From assembly GCA_037176725.1 (NCBI GenBank), contig JAZBRS010000013.1, positions 10,543,001-10,607,000 on the forward strand: DNA of 64,000 nt, read 5' to 3'. The notes under the pieces are model-generated. The model saw nothing but the letters and a program-made list of their open reading frames with translations, was not told where the DNA came from and made no database searches. A program made the position numbers and the translations under genes. This stretch comes from Posidonia oceanica (Eukaryota; Streptophyta; Magnoliopsida; Alismatales; Posidoniaceae). Positions 1 through 12,500 of this stretch are shown in pieces; positions within the stretch are counted from its first letter, which is position 1; each line of letters begins with the position of its first letter.

Positions 1-2243
1 CGCTGTGGGGGAGTGAACCGTCCTGGCCAACAAGCCTCAACAGGTCTTGTCTCTCAGCAGCACACCACAGGGTGCGCCCTAACTCAGTGCTCCAAACCCT
101 TGGGGCTCCTCACCCCTAGGCTCAGTCCACACCAAGTAGTCTCAATACCCGTACTAACTAGGGTATCACGTCCAGCTACACAGAAGTCTCATACCCCCTA
201 TGTCCGCTGCCACGATACACTATGTACATTCAGTACCCTGGGTCCTCCGCACCCTGAACAAGAGGAGTGTCATACCTCCAAGTCCAATCAGTACCCACAA
301 CCCGTGGACCTCAACCTTGGCCTCGTGAACGACATTCAAGGAGTATCATACCTCCAAGATCCGACGAACACTTACCTCAGCCCTTGGGTCTCAGGACCTC
401 AACCTAGGCAACGCGTCCGACCAACCAAGAATGTCGTCACATCCCCTGATCCCGTCGACACGCTCCTCCAGTATTTTGGTCCACCACACACAGAAAACAC
501 CGGAAAAACTCTTTCAAAAATCTTTGCCAAACCCATGCATTTTCTTTGCAAAACTCTTTTCGAAAATCATTTCGAAATCCTTAAAAAACAACTCAAAAAC
601 GTAGCACCAAGCACAACACAAAACCATGAGCTGAAAGAACAGCTCAAAACACAGTCTCGACAGCTCCACTGTCGAGCCTAGAACCACATTACAAAACATC
701 ACACAGTAGAGAAGTAAAGGCACCTTTTGGATATAACATTTACCCACCCGACACCACACATAAGTAAAGCACTGGTCCCGAAGTTCCAAAGTACTTACGA
801 GACCGAACACCCACACAAACGGTACCCAGAACACTAAGTTCTAGTGCCAAGATCTAATCATTGATTAACATATTCCCAAATGTCCATCTATACCAATTAG
901 GGATACTTAGCATTTCTATGTTATTTAGTTTTTTAATTTCCAACCCTAGCTCTAGTGGGGTCTTGCTAATCCATTTTAGGCAATCCCTAACTCATCCCTA
1001 ATGATTGGCTTAATCCTCATCTTGCCCTAATGTATTTATAAAATTCTAATCTCTTAAAGGACAAGGATTCATTTTAATTTTACAAAATTCACCATAAAAT
1101 CAAAAATCAGATTCTAAACTTTAACCACAAAAGAGCAACCTCTAATAGATCAGGCATTACCAAAATCAGGCCCAATCCAAACATAATGGGCGCCTCCTGG
1201 ACGCCCCTGGCGTCCCCTAGGCGGCAGAAATGCTTAGAAAGTTCGCCAGTGAAGTGCGCTGGCGAATCCTACCTCCTAGTGTCGCCAGAATCGCTCGCTG
1301 GAAACCCGCACCACCAAAAGCCGCAAGACTATTAATACTGACAGTAAAAACTCAGAGCAGAGACCACCAGAAATCGCCTTTCTTCGGAACGAGAACCGTT
1401 CTTCCCACACACTATCAAAAATTCCACAAAAATATCCAAAATGTAGATCTCCAATTCTTCTACCATATGGGACAAAAATCAAAGCATTCCGATAACCGTA
1501 GACCAAGTTATGAAAATCCAAAGCACAAGACGTCATTCGGCCAAAGAATCTCGAAACAGTAACTTATCATCTCAAAAATTCCATAAATCCACATTAAATC
1601 CCCTAAAATCATGAAATCTCTACCATGCATCCACAACATACCAAACTACACATTTGCATCATTTCCAAGCAAGATTTAAAGCTAGGAAGGGTGTGTGTAC
1701 CTCAAACGACACACACAGGGCTTCCCACCACCGCCGGCGACCCAACTCGCGTCTCCGGCGATCACCTCCGATCCAAACACTTCACGACCATCCCCCAAGC
1801 TTGCTCGATCACTGGAAGAAGGCCGAAGACCACTTGAGCTTGAGACCACTTCACCGGTGCTCGATCAGCAACTCAATTCCCACCCCTCTCTCTCTCTCTC
1901 TCTCACAGTGGGTGAAGAAGGAGGAAGAAAAGAGAGGAAGGAAGAGGAAGAAGAAGAAGAAGAAGAAGAAGAAGAAGAAGAAGAAGAAAAGGAAGAAGAA
2001 GGAAGAAGCCAGCTCCACCGCCACTCCTCCTCAGCCGTCCGACAGCTGCCTGTAAATACGGAAGAAAAATGGCGGTGCATGGCTGTGGCAATTCCTCATT
2101 CTTAAATAAACTTTTTGCACGAAAATTGTGCAAAACTCCTCCTCCTTCCAATAAACTGCCATTCTCCCTCACAACTCTCAAAAATACGCCAGATTTCCTC
2201 GCGCCAAGTTTACCCGTTAATTCCAGAAAACCTGGATGTTACA
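1..2243 (-). repeat. 3' LTR of the LARD, truncated by window edge
   Basis: It aligns with 5799-8036; about 820 bases of its outer part lie outside the window. The inner end is at 2243 (CTGGATGTTACA on the plus strand). Long reading frames here are artefacts of a CT run and a GAA run near 1885-2000. Confidence 0.85.
1885..2005. repeat. CT and GAA microsatellites inside the LTR
   Basis: A CT run (about 1885-1905) is followed by a purine-only GGAAGAA/GAA run to about 2005. The same pair recurs at 7700-7805 in the other LTR with fewer GAA units. The runs produce spurious Lys-, Glu- or Ser-rich frames. Confidence 0.9.
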
Positions 2244-2258
2244 TTCTAACCCCCTTAA
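2244..2258 (-). other. Polypurine tract of the LARD
   Basis: Read on the minus strand this is TTAAGGGGGTTAGAA, directly in front of the TGTAACATCC start of the 3' LTR. That is the expected place for the plus-strand primer of an LTR element. Confidence 0.7.
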
Positions 2259-4958
2259 TGGAAAATCCTCAAGATGAAAAAACAAGGGTACTAAATTAGG
2301 ATGCCAAACTCATGGATCCAGATCATCAGAACAACAGTGCCGCCCAAAACTCGGGATTGGTAGGAGGAATCTATGCCTCACAGCCATCTCATCGTGCCAA
2401 AAATCCAGAGTGACACCAAGGACTTAGCTATCTTTGAGTCCAGAAACCGCCAAAATCCTGAATGAGGGTCCCTTCAGGACACAAAATCTCCACCCACAAG
2501 CTCCAAAACAGTGCCTCCCAGAGTCCCGGAACATCCTGGACCTCTCTGGTAGACACGCAAACACAGGGATGACTAGGTGCAACCAGCTCTCACCAGCATC
2601 TACCACACTACTCTGATGCACAACCTGGTTAGCAACAACCCAAACTTCACAATACGTGCTCAGTATCATCTCTCATCTCCGAAAATTCCTCATCTGAAAC
2701 CAACACACGAAAGAAAACTAACATACTAAGTCACGCCAAAGCTCTCCGCGGATCTGGAGTGCACTAACAGATCAGCTAACCAGACACGATCTGTCTCCAG
2801 GGACTACTTCCTAGACTACCACTCCACCAGATCCAGAGCACAACCCCTACTGTGACCGACACAAATCACGAGAATCGGATAGTTCCCCTTTGCAATTCTC
2901 CAACCGACGAGAATCACAAAACAACACGTTGCCTCATTGCAACTGGAACCTATCCTAACCCAAGGCCACAAGGATCACTGTTTCCAGTGAAACCACCACA
3001 ACCCGTGGTAAGGACCACTCGGGAGTCACCCCCAAAGGAGTCTCCAACTCAAAGTAACTCCCAACTACATGGTCCAAACCAATGCGAGTTGTCCCTCCTC
3101 CCGGTAATCCTGCCCACGGTGCCACTATCTTGGAGATTCCACTATCGGGTTCCCAAGAATAGTTCACCTGAACCAAGAAACCACTGCTTGGAGGAAACAC
3201 CTGGAATCACGCCCAGCAGCTCGCTCAGCGGCGCTAACCAGCAAGACGGAAGCCAACTTCACCAACTTGCCCCATCTCCGCCGCAAAGAACCCAAGGAAA
3301 ACAATGGGGAAAAGATCTCCCCAGATCGAACAACATCGTGCCATTCGATCCAACACCAAACAAGAAAACTAACTAGGCATCCCCAACAGGATACCCCAAA
3401 GAAGACATAGGAGAAAGAATCTCCACAGCTCGAACAGCACTCAGCCATTCAAACCACTCACAACAAAAACAACTGGGCATCCAAACAGGATACCCCAAAC
3501 AGCACACATCAAACAACACATAACAAACAACACACAAAGTCATGCTACACCATGGCCAAACCACAAACAGAGTGCGCGAAACAATCGCGCAACACCAACA
3601 CACGACTCACACATGCAACCCCTCCCAGATAACTCTGTCCTCTAATAGAGTATCTGGAACAACCACACACGTCCAGGGACCCATTAGAACCGCCCAGAAA
3701 CAACACCCGACATCTAGGGACTCACCGAGTCGCCCAGAAACAACAACACACATTTGGAGACCCACACAGTCACCCAGAGACAACCAACAACACACCTAGG
3801 GACTCATCGAGTCACCCAGAGACAGCAACCAACCTCTGGGAAGCCTCATGCTTCACCTAGAAACACCACAGACATCTGAGAAACCTCACGCTTCACCTGG
3901 AAACACCACAGACGTCTGGGAAGCCTCACGCTTCACCCAGAAACACCATAGACATCTGGGAAGCCTCACGCTTCACCCAGAACTGACAACTGGAGAACAG
4001 AGCTGCAGACATCCTCCACACACACGACAACCAACAAGACACGACAGACAACAAACCAAACAAACAAAACCCACATTCATGGAATGCCACACAAGGAGTA
4101 GACAACTACTGCACCCCTTCCCTCACAACCGCACAACACCGCCCAACCACAACCACACACATCTGGGAAGCCTCATACTTACCCAGATGCGACCACAGGA
4201 GGATGAAACCTCAGACATCCTCCACACACAACAACAAAGCAAGCAGCAACAAGCAACAACAAAAGTGGAGGTCACACGAGAGACAGTCACCTACTGCACC
4301 TCTCCCTCCACAGCAAACACACAACACAGCCCAGCAATGGATGTGGCGAAACAAATACGTCCTCTGGTCAGCTATTGTGAGATGCCTAACCCCCTTAAAA
4401 GAATTAAAGCACCACACCTCGAAATCCAGAAGCATCAAGAGACGTGCAAACCTCAAGACAACACGACTCATCTGGCCACACACACAACAGCGTCTTCTAC
4501 CCCACATGCCAGCATTGAGTTTTGCCCAGAAAACAACTACCACCACACCTACGGGCAACACGATGCTTAATCCACACTATACTAGTGGATCGCACTACAC
4601 ACCACGCTTCCCAGAGTTGAAGAGTTAAAGCGAACCACTCCACTCAAGTGAACGCTGCCCTGCGCTCCCAATAGCTTCCACAAAACAACTCTAGTCATAC
4701 GGCGATCTCAGGATCCAACCACTGGATACCTTCCAAAGAGGAGTCAGTGCCTACTTCCACAAACGAGCAGACCACCACTCCCAGGTTCCACGTGGTACTG
4801 CACGAATCATTCTCGCCGATACCAGAGTTGGAGATGAAGGCACTCCTCAACACTGTAAGTAAGAAAATCGATAAAATCAAGGTGCAGGAATGCATGAAAT
4901 GGAGATCTACGGAGTCACCTGACCAGACATCCCTAGGCTAGTGCTCCTAAGTAACCTA
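2259..4958 (-). other. Non-coding interior of the LARD
   Basis: About 2.7 kb rich in C and A on the plus strand. The frames present (for example 2852-3376 and 3848-4570 on plus) are low-complexity Thr/His/Gln/Pro strings with no gag, protease, RT or integrase motif. This is what a LARD interior looks like: structural RNA sequence moved by proteins of another element. It contains the tandem hairpin array listed separately. Confidence 0.7.
3655..3985. repeat. Tandem array of about 40-bp hairpin units
   Basis: Roughly eight degenerate units of about 40 bp; the last four (about 3840-3985) are close copies. Each late unit contains CCCAGA...TCTGGG and GAAGC-CTCAC-GCTTC, so it can fold into two small stem-loops. 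Earlier units replace the second stem by GACTC/GAGTC, which still pairs. A further stray copy occurs near 4160. Confidence 0.8.
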
Positions 4959-4972
4959 GTACTTTGATACCA
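4959..4972 (-). other. Primer-binding site of the LARD
   Basis: On the minus strand the sequence after the LTR end (CATTACA, then GAG) reads TGGTATCAAAGTAC. This matches the plant initiator-Met tRNA site TGGTATCAGAGC at most positions. It fixes the minus-strand orientation. Confidence 0.75.
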
Positions 4973-4975
4973 CTC

Positions 4976-7900
4976 TGTAATGACTCCAATGTCGTTACCT
5001 CTCAACCTAGTTACCATTTTATTTTTATTTATTTTTATCTTATTAGCATTCATGAACTACAGAACTAAATTCTCACAATTACTATAAAGCAGAAATATAA
5101 TAACTTAAATAACTTACTTACCCAGAACCCTTGATGTGTGGCAGTGTGACTCCTTTCCTATATGCACTAGCAACTCCAACTCCTATCCTGCACCTGTCAA
5201 AAATAGAAACAAAGCACACGTGAGCGACCACTTAATAGGTCACCTAGCACACACCCCAGCTCGACAAACAACGTCGAGGGAACAGGCGTAACTACGCCAC
5301 AAACAAACAAACATAGGCATCTCTCCTAGATGCCACAACAGGGCATACATCATTGCCCACAAAGCAAGCCACTAAAAACATGCCTTTGAAAACATCTTTT
5401 CTCTTTTTCCTTCAAAACCATATGCATGCTCTTTTCAAAATCTTTATGCACACTTGAAATGGCTTCACTAGTCAAATCAAGTCCCAAAACACACGGTCTG
5501 GTCCATCACACTCCTGGTGTGGACCAGACAACCAACCATATTTGAATACCCTCAATAGCATTCAGAATACACACAACAACACAACAAACACCAAAACACA
5601 AAGCCAGCGTTGAGACACTGCTCAGCCAAACCAATGTGCCTCATTAGTGCAAGACCTACGCCCCACAAGCGCGGCCACAAGCACAACAACCACACACACA
5701 AATAAAGTGTCGTCACTCGGGCCCAAGCGAGACACCTAGTCACAAGCAGTCCACCGAGGCGCTACCACGGTGTCCCTGCACTGCTACGGTCGACCACGCT
5801 GTGGGGGAGTGAACTATCCTGGCCAATAAGCCTCAACAGGTCCAGTCTCTCAGCAGGACACCATAGGGTACGCCCTCTAAGCGCCCTAACTCAGTGCTCC
5901 AAACCCTTGAGGCTCCTCACCCCAGGCTTAGTCTACACCAAGCAGTCTTAATACCCGTACTAACTAGGGTATCACGTCCAGCTACTCAGAGGTCTCATAC
6001 CCCCTGTGTCCACTGCCACGATACACTATGTACAGTCAATACCTTGGGTCCTCAGCACCCGGAACAAGCGGAGTGTCATAGCTCCAAGTCCAGTCAGTAC
6101 CCCCAACCCGTAGACCTCAGCCTCAGCCTCATGAACGACAATCAAGGAGTATCATACTTCTAAGATCCGACGAACACTTACCTTAGCCTCTTGGTCTCAG
6201 GACCTCAACCTAGGCAACGCACTCGACTAACCAGGAATGTCGTCACATCCCCTGATTCCGTCGACACGCTCCTCCAGTATTTTGGTCCTCCACACACAGA
6301 AAACACCGGAAAAACTCTTTCAAAAATCTTTACCAAACCCATGCATTTTCTTTTCAAAACTCTTTTCGAAAATCATTTCGAAATCCTTAAAAAACAACTC
6401 AAAATACCTCAAAAACGCAGCACTAAGCACAACACAAAACCATGAGTTGAAAACACAGCTCAAAACATAGTCTCGACAGCTCCACTATCGAGCCCAGAAC
6501 CACAATAAAAAACATCACATAGTAGAGAAGCAAAAGCACCTTTTGGGTATAACATTTACCCACCCGGCACCACTCACAAGCAAAGCACTGGTCCCGAAGT
6601 TCTAAAGTACTTATGAGACCAAACACCCACACAAACGGCACCCAGAACACTAAGTTCTAGTACCAAGATCTAATCCTTAATTAACATATTCCCTAATGTT
6701 CATCTATACCAATTAAGGAAAACCTTAGCATTTCTAGGTTATTTAGTCTTTTAATTTCCAACCCTAGCTAAAGTGGGGTCTTGCCAATTCATTTTAGGCA
6801 ATCCCTAACTCATCTCTAATGATTGGCTTAATTCTCATCTTATCCTAATGTATTTATAAAATTCTAATCTCTTAAAGGACAAGGGTTCATTTTAATTCTA
6901 CAAAACTCACTATAAAACCAAAAATTAGATTCTAAACTTCAACCATAAAAGTGCAACCTCTAATAGATCAGGCATTACCAAAATCAGGCCCAATCCAAAC
7001 ATAATGGGTGCCTCCTCGACGCCCCTGGCGTCCCCTGGGTGGCAGAAACGCTTGGAAAGTTCGCCAGTGAAGTGCGCTGGCGAATTCTGCCTCCTAGTGT
7101 CGCCAGAATCGCTTGCTGGAAACCCGCACCACCAAAAGCCGCTAGACTATTAATACTAACAGTAAAAACTCAGAGCAGAGACTACTAGAAATCGCCTTTC
7201 TTGGGAACGAGAACGGTCTCACCACACACTACCAAAAATTCCACAAAAATATCCAAAATGTAGATCTCCAATTCTTCTACCATATGGGACAAAAATCAAA
7301 GCATTCCGATAACCGTAGACCAAGTTATGAAAATCCAAAGCACAAGACGTCATTCGGCCAAAGAATCTCGAAACAGTAACTTATCATCTCAAAAATTCCA
7401 TAAATCCACATTAAATCCCCTAAAATCATGAAATCTCTACCATGCATCCACAACATACCAAACTACACATTTGCATCATTTCCAAGCAAGATTTAAAGCT
7501 AGGAAGGGTGTGTGTACCTCAAACGACACACACAGGGCTTCCCACCACCGCCGGCGACCCAACTCGCGTCTCCGGCGATCACCTCCGATCCAAACACTTC
7601 ACGACCATCCCCCAAGCTTGCTCGATCACTGGAAGAAGGCCGGAGACCACTTAAGCTCGAGACTACTTCACCGGTGCTCGATCAGCAACTCAATTCCCAC
7701 CTCTCTCTCTCTCTCTCTCTCAGTGGGTGAAGGAGGAGGAAGAAAAGAGAGGAAGGAAGAGGAAGAAGAAGAAGAAGAAGAAGAAGAGAAAGAAGAAGGA
7801 AGAAGCTAGCTCTACCACCACTCCTCCTCTGCCGTCCGACAGCCGCCTATAAATGCGGAAGAAAAATGGTGGTGCATGGCTGTGGCAATTCCTCATTCTT

Positions 7901-8036
7901 AAATAAACTTTTTGCGCGAAAATTGCACAAAACTCTTCCTTCCAACAACTGCCATTCTCCCACACAACTCTCAAAAATATGTCAGATTTCCTTGTGCCAA
8001 GTTTACCCGTTCATTCCAGAAAACCTGGATGTTACA
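4976..8036 (-). repeat. 5' LTR of the LARD, complete (3061 bp)
   Basis: It begins TGTAATGACTCC and ends GGATGTTACA on the plus strand, giving the usual TG...CA termini in either reading. No coding capacity is visible. The microsatellite pair at 7700-7805 corresponds to that at 1885-2005. Confidence 0.85.
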
Positions 8037-8590
8037 AGACCACTATAAAAGGCATGTCTTATTCTTGTCACAATTCTTTATGGTGAGCTTAATTTGGAAT
8101 AATCTTATAATTATGATAATGAATTATACTATTTTATTTGAATACAATCCAACTAACATAATGTAAATTGTAACATTCTTTTCAAAACATCAATGGTATC
8201 CCTAGTTGAGAGATACTTACAAATATCTAAAAAAAATATTGAGACTAGATACAATTAAGCATGCCAAAGACAAATATTATCACACTCACAAATCATACTT
8301 AAATATCGGTTGTGCTTAATTCGTCATCAGTGTTCCACCTTGTTGTGACCGGCGATGACCCATTTTAGGATCAACAGACGGGTGGGTGTTGCTCATGGCC
8401 GGAAGTGCCACCAGACTCTTGTTCACCATGAGGACCAAGGACAACGGCCTCCTCCACGAAACCTGCTCCTACCTCTGGCTCGCAAATTAACCATCGGATG
8501 CTTTCTTCTCCTCTCCTTGACGAAGTAGAGAGCTACCAGCAGGCGCAAAAGGAAGACTGCTCCTCAGACGGTGACGCGGGATATGATTAT
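8037..8590. other. Intergenic, no gene seen
   Basis: AT-rich to about 8330, then GC-richer with short broken frames. I see no recognisable gene or element here. Confidence 0.5.
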
Positions 8591-8594
8591 CACC

Positions 8595-9149
8595 TTATGG
8601 TGGTTGTTGTGGTGATGGTTGCGTAGTGGCGGTGGAGAATGGAACGATGAAAGTGGGGTAGGTGTGAGTGGCTGATGGCGGTAGTGTATATGGTGGCATT
8701 GGCGTTGGGGTTGGTGCCGGAGGTCGCTTAGGCGGCTTCGACGATGTTGGTGTCGGGGACAACTTAGGTGGTTTCGACGGCGTAGGTGCAGGTGGCTGGA
8801 GGACGACTGGAGGAAGAGGAGGATTGGAGGAGGAGGAGGAGGAGGAGGAGGAGGACTGGAGGACTGGAGGAGACTGTGCCGCCGGCGGGAGGAGCCGAGC
8901 AGGCACAGCAGAGGAAGAGTAGGACTGGAGTGGAGGAGGCTGTGTAACCTATGTTGGTGTTGCACTTGCATAGTTGCACACTTGCACTGTCACCGACGGT
9001 AGAGGAGGACTGGAGGAGGCTATGCCGCCGACGGGAGGAGGAGCCAGGCTGCCGGGGAGGAGGACGGAGGAGGAGCTGAGGAGATGCAGTTCTTTTGGGT
9101 TGTGATTTGTGAAAACGGTTGCAGGGAGCGGAGGAGGAGGGAGATGCAT
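8595..9149 (-). pseudogene. Broken proline/serine-rich reading frame
   Basis: One minus-strand frame stays open from 9149 to 8595 except for a single in-frame TAG near 8949-8951. Both halves have the same composition: Pro, Ser and Thr clusters, runs of Ser, and repeated SKPPK/PPAPTPTP-like blocks. The composition suggests a hydroxyproline-rich cell-wall protein or the extracellular part of a proline-rich receptor-like kinase. No kinase domain follows. The underlying GGA/GGC repeats on the plus strand could generate such a frame by chance, so this may be low-complexity DNA and not a gene. It lies head-to-head with the RBP47 gene, about 440 bp from its start codon. Confidence 0.3.
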
Positions 9150-9590
9150 AGGGTTCGGGGTTTTTGAAAATTTTCTAGTTAAATTTCAAAATAGACTTAT
9201 ACTTAATGATATTCTAACCAAAATTTTGTAGAGTCTGAAACCCAACAGACCCTTACCATCGCCCCTGGTAGATACTAGATACTCATGATATTTGAGCCGT
9301 CCCAAACCTAAACTATGGAATCCAAAGCCACATCTAGGCTAGAACGTAGATGAATCCAAAAGCCCCGAGATCCCCGGTTAGAAACCTCGGCTTCCATCGA
9401 CACCCCAAAATCAACGGCCGAAAACCCACCGAAGATCTCAATCCGACAGCCCAAAACAAACCAACCCTCCTAGCGCCTCCCGTTTTAATCCCCCCCGCCG
9501 ATCCGAACCAACAGTCCTCTCCTCTCGCTCTATCCTCCTCCTCCTCCTCTCGAGATTGGACTCGATCCCATCGATCCACCGGAGGAGAAG

Positions 9591-12500
9591 ATGCAGCCGA
9601 CGAGCGGCGCAGACCAGCCACAGACGAAGCCGCAGCCACAGGCCCCGCAGCAGCAGCAGCTTGTGGTGGCGGCTGCGCCACCGCCGCCGCCGCAGTGGAT
9701 GGCGGCGATGCAGTACCCGCCGGGGCAGATGATGATGCAGCACCAGATGATGGCCCCGCCGCCTTACGCGCAGCATTACGTGCAGTACCACCAGGCGCAC
9801 CAGTACCAGCAACAGCAGTACTATCAGCAGCAGCAGCAGCAGCAGCAGGGACAAGGGCAGGGGCAGCAAGGTGGGGGATCGTCGGAGGAGAACAAGACAG
9901 TGTGGGTTGGGGATCTGCAGTACTGGATGGACGAGAGCTATCTGCATAGCTGCTTTGCACACACCGGGGAGGTTAGGGTTTTTACGTAGTTTCTTGTGTT
10001 TTTAAGTGCTTTTATGACGATGAAGTTTGGATTTTAGAGTTGGAGTTGTGCTTGGGTGGCTATGTGAACTTTCGAAGTAGAAAGTTGGGATCTTTAGTGG
10101 AAGGGATCTTGCCTTGGATGGATCTTTCGGTGGGATACTAGAAAGTTCTTTTTCCAATCATTAGGAATTGATATATGTTTTATATTTATTGCAGTAGTTT
10201 CCTTCCTAAGGATGAATCTCAACTTAGAATAAATTGATCAAAGTAGAGAGTAGTCCAATGAAAGATTTGAGAAAGGCATGAAACCACAAGAATGTAAAAA
10301 TGGAAGCTATTTACCTACTTAACTAATTAAAAGTTTCTTTGGTGCACCTTGGTTTAAAAGGGCGTTTAATGAAAAAACGGTCAAAAAAATAAATAAATGA
10401 ATGATGTATGCAACCAACAACATTCATCAAATGATGGAAGTTAACTTGGTGGAAACAATGTTCAATTAAGACCCCTTCAAACTTTAAAGTAAAGATTGGG
10501 ACCAAACTATACAATGTATTGCCTGCATTGGTTGCTGTTACACTTTATATGTTGCATTGATTGCTGTTACACTTTATATACTGCATTGCTGTTACACTTT
10601 ATGTAGAAATGGTAGAATTATCTACTTATAGTGCCAAAAATAGTTTTTTTTTGTCCACGGAATGCATCAATCACTTATCATCATTATTGAAATGATACAA
10701 AGATAATGACAACATAAGACGACAACTAGAAGATAGTGAAATCATATTAACTAGAAGTTTATGAAAACGTAATGTATTAATGATTGAAGAATTAGATCTA
10801 TTGCATGTCTTCCATTTGAGATCCTTTAAATGGCATATTCTATAGGAAGAACAATAGCATATTCTATAGGAAGTCTATGTTTCACACGAGTTCTTAAATT
10901 AGAATGACATACTGTTTCCTTTTCAAGGTTGTAGTTTTTACAACAATAGAAACTATTTTGCGTGTCATATTTTTATATTATGCACCATATAATCCACATA
11001 GAATGATGTAACACTCAAATACTTTTTAATATATTAGCTAGAGACCTCTTACCTCAAAATCACTATCCTTGTAGATGTTCATTTAGTAGCATGTTGCTGG
11101 TAATCCACTATTTGCCTCAATATATTTTCTGCAAGCTCTTAAAGGCATGATATTTGTTCTGTTGATTATGCTCAATGGCCCATTGCATTTTGTTAGCCAT
11201 TTAGGCTAGATCTCCTTTTTCATTGATCGAATTTCATTGCAAAGCTGATGTCAATACCTTTGTCTTCCTTTTACATGAAACTTATTGTCTTTAATCTTAT
11301 TTGTTTCTATAGTATCGTTATCAATGATGTAATCGTGTACATGCAGGTTGTCTCCATAAAGGTTATTCGCAATAAGCAAACTGGTCAATCTGAGGGCTAT
11401 GGTTTTGTGGAATTCTTTTCTCATGCAGCGGCTGGAAAAATACTGCAGAACTTCAGTGGAATGGCAATGCCTAATGCTGAAATGCCTTTCAGGTTAAATT
11501 GGGCATCATTTAGCATGGGTGATAGACGGACAGATGCGGGTTCCGATCTGTCCATATTTGTAGGAGATCTGGCTTCTGATGTTAGTGATACCTTATTGCA
11601 AGAAACATTTGCTAGTAAATATTCATCTGTAAAAGGTGCAAAAGTTGTTATTGATGCAACTACTGGCCGATCAAAGGGCTATGGATTTGTAAGGTTTGGA
11701 GAGGAAAATGAAAAGACACGTGCAATGAATGAAATGAATGGTGTGTATTGCTCCACAAGGCCTATGAGAATTGGTGCAGCAACACCTAGAAAATCTGGTA
11801 TGTTATAAATTTACTTCTGTTTCCTTATCAATTGGTCATGAGGTATGCTTTAAAAGTTTAAATTTTAATATTGAGTTCTGTATTAGATAGCTTTGAGGTT
11901 TTATTTGGCCCCTAGTTTGTAAATGATGGATCTAGCTTTCTTATCTTTCAAAGTAACATTGCAAAAGTGTGTTTTTATTGCTAGTGTCACTTTTAGGTCT
12001 GTAAGAAAGAGGCAACTTCTAACAATTCTATCTAAACTTCGCCAACAAACTTTATAAAGACCTCATCAAGTTTGTAGCTAGCTTTAGTGATGGTGGCATC
12101 ATGTAGTAAGCAGAGGGATGAAGTTTGTACCAATTTGTGCAACTTGACTTATGGTACTGGTGGTTGCAACTTCGTTTTATAATTTCTAATTAAAGATGAA
12201 ATTTTAATCTCATAACATATTTTGCTGCTGAATAAATTGTTTCAGTTTATGAATGATTATCTACTCATGCTAGGGAAATCTTAGGTAGGGTCAGTTTTAT
12301 ATTTCTTATTGGAACTTTAGGTCACTATGAAGTATATTCTGGGTTAGTTCAAAGTCTTGAGGAATTAAACAACTTCTGATATTTTTGTGCTTGGCTCCAC
12401 AGTTCCACCTTCTCGGTGGACTTCTGAAGTTCTGTGATTGCTCAATGCTCTAAACTTTCATTTAGGCATTAGAAACACACATAAAACTCTATACTTACTG

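Larger units (their letters stand above)
1..8036 (-). mobile_element. Non-coding LTR retrotransposon (LARD type), left end cut by window
   Basis: Positions 1-2243 and 5799-8036 are near-copies of each other (about 92% identical over the first 60 bases by eye), so this is a pair of long LTRs. The complete copy runs 4976-8036 and has TGTAA/TTACA ends. Orientation comes from the signals beside the LTRs. On the minus strand the right-hand LTR ends in ATTACA and is followed within two bases by TGGTATCA, the start of an initiator-Met tRNA primer site. The left-hand LTR is preceded on the minus strand by a purine run. The element is therefore transcribed right to left. The 2.73-kb interior has no gag or pol homology in any frame. 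TGTAACATCC ends and this primer site recall Tekay/Del chromoviruses, but that is inference. The target duplication cannot be checked because the other end lies outside the window. Confidence 0.85.

Noticed and set aside
1654..2105. Lys/Glu-rich proteins at 1654-2105 and 7471-7809
   Set aside because: They are translations of GAA and CT microsatellites inside LTRs.
9334..9962. Long minus-strand and alternative plus-strand frames over RBP47 exon 1
   Set aside because: They are shadows of a GC-rich, Gln/Pro-coding exon. Only the frame starting at 9591 continues through splice sites into RRM homology.
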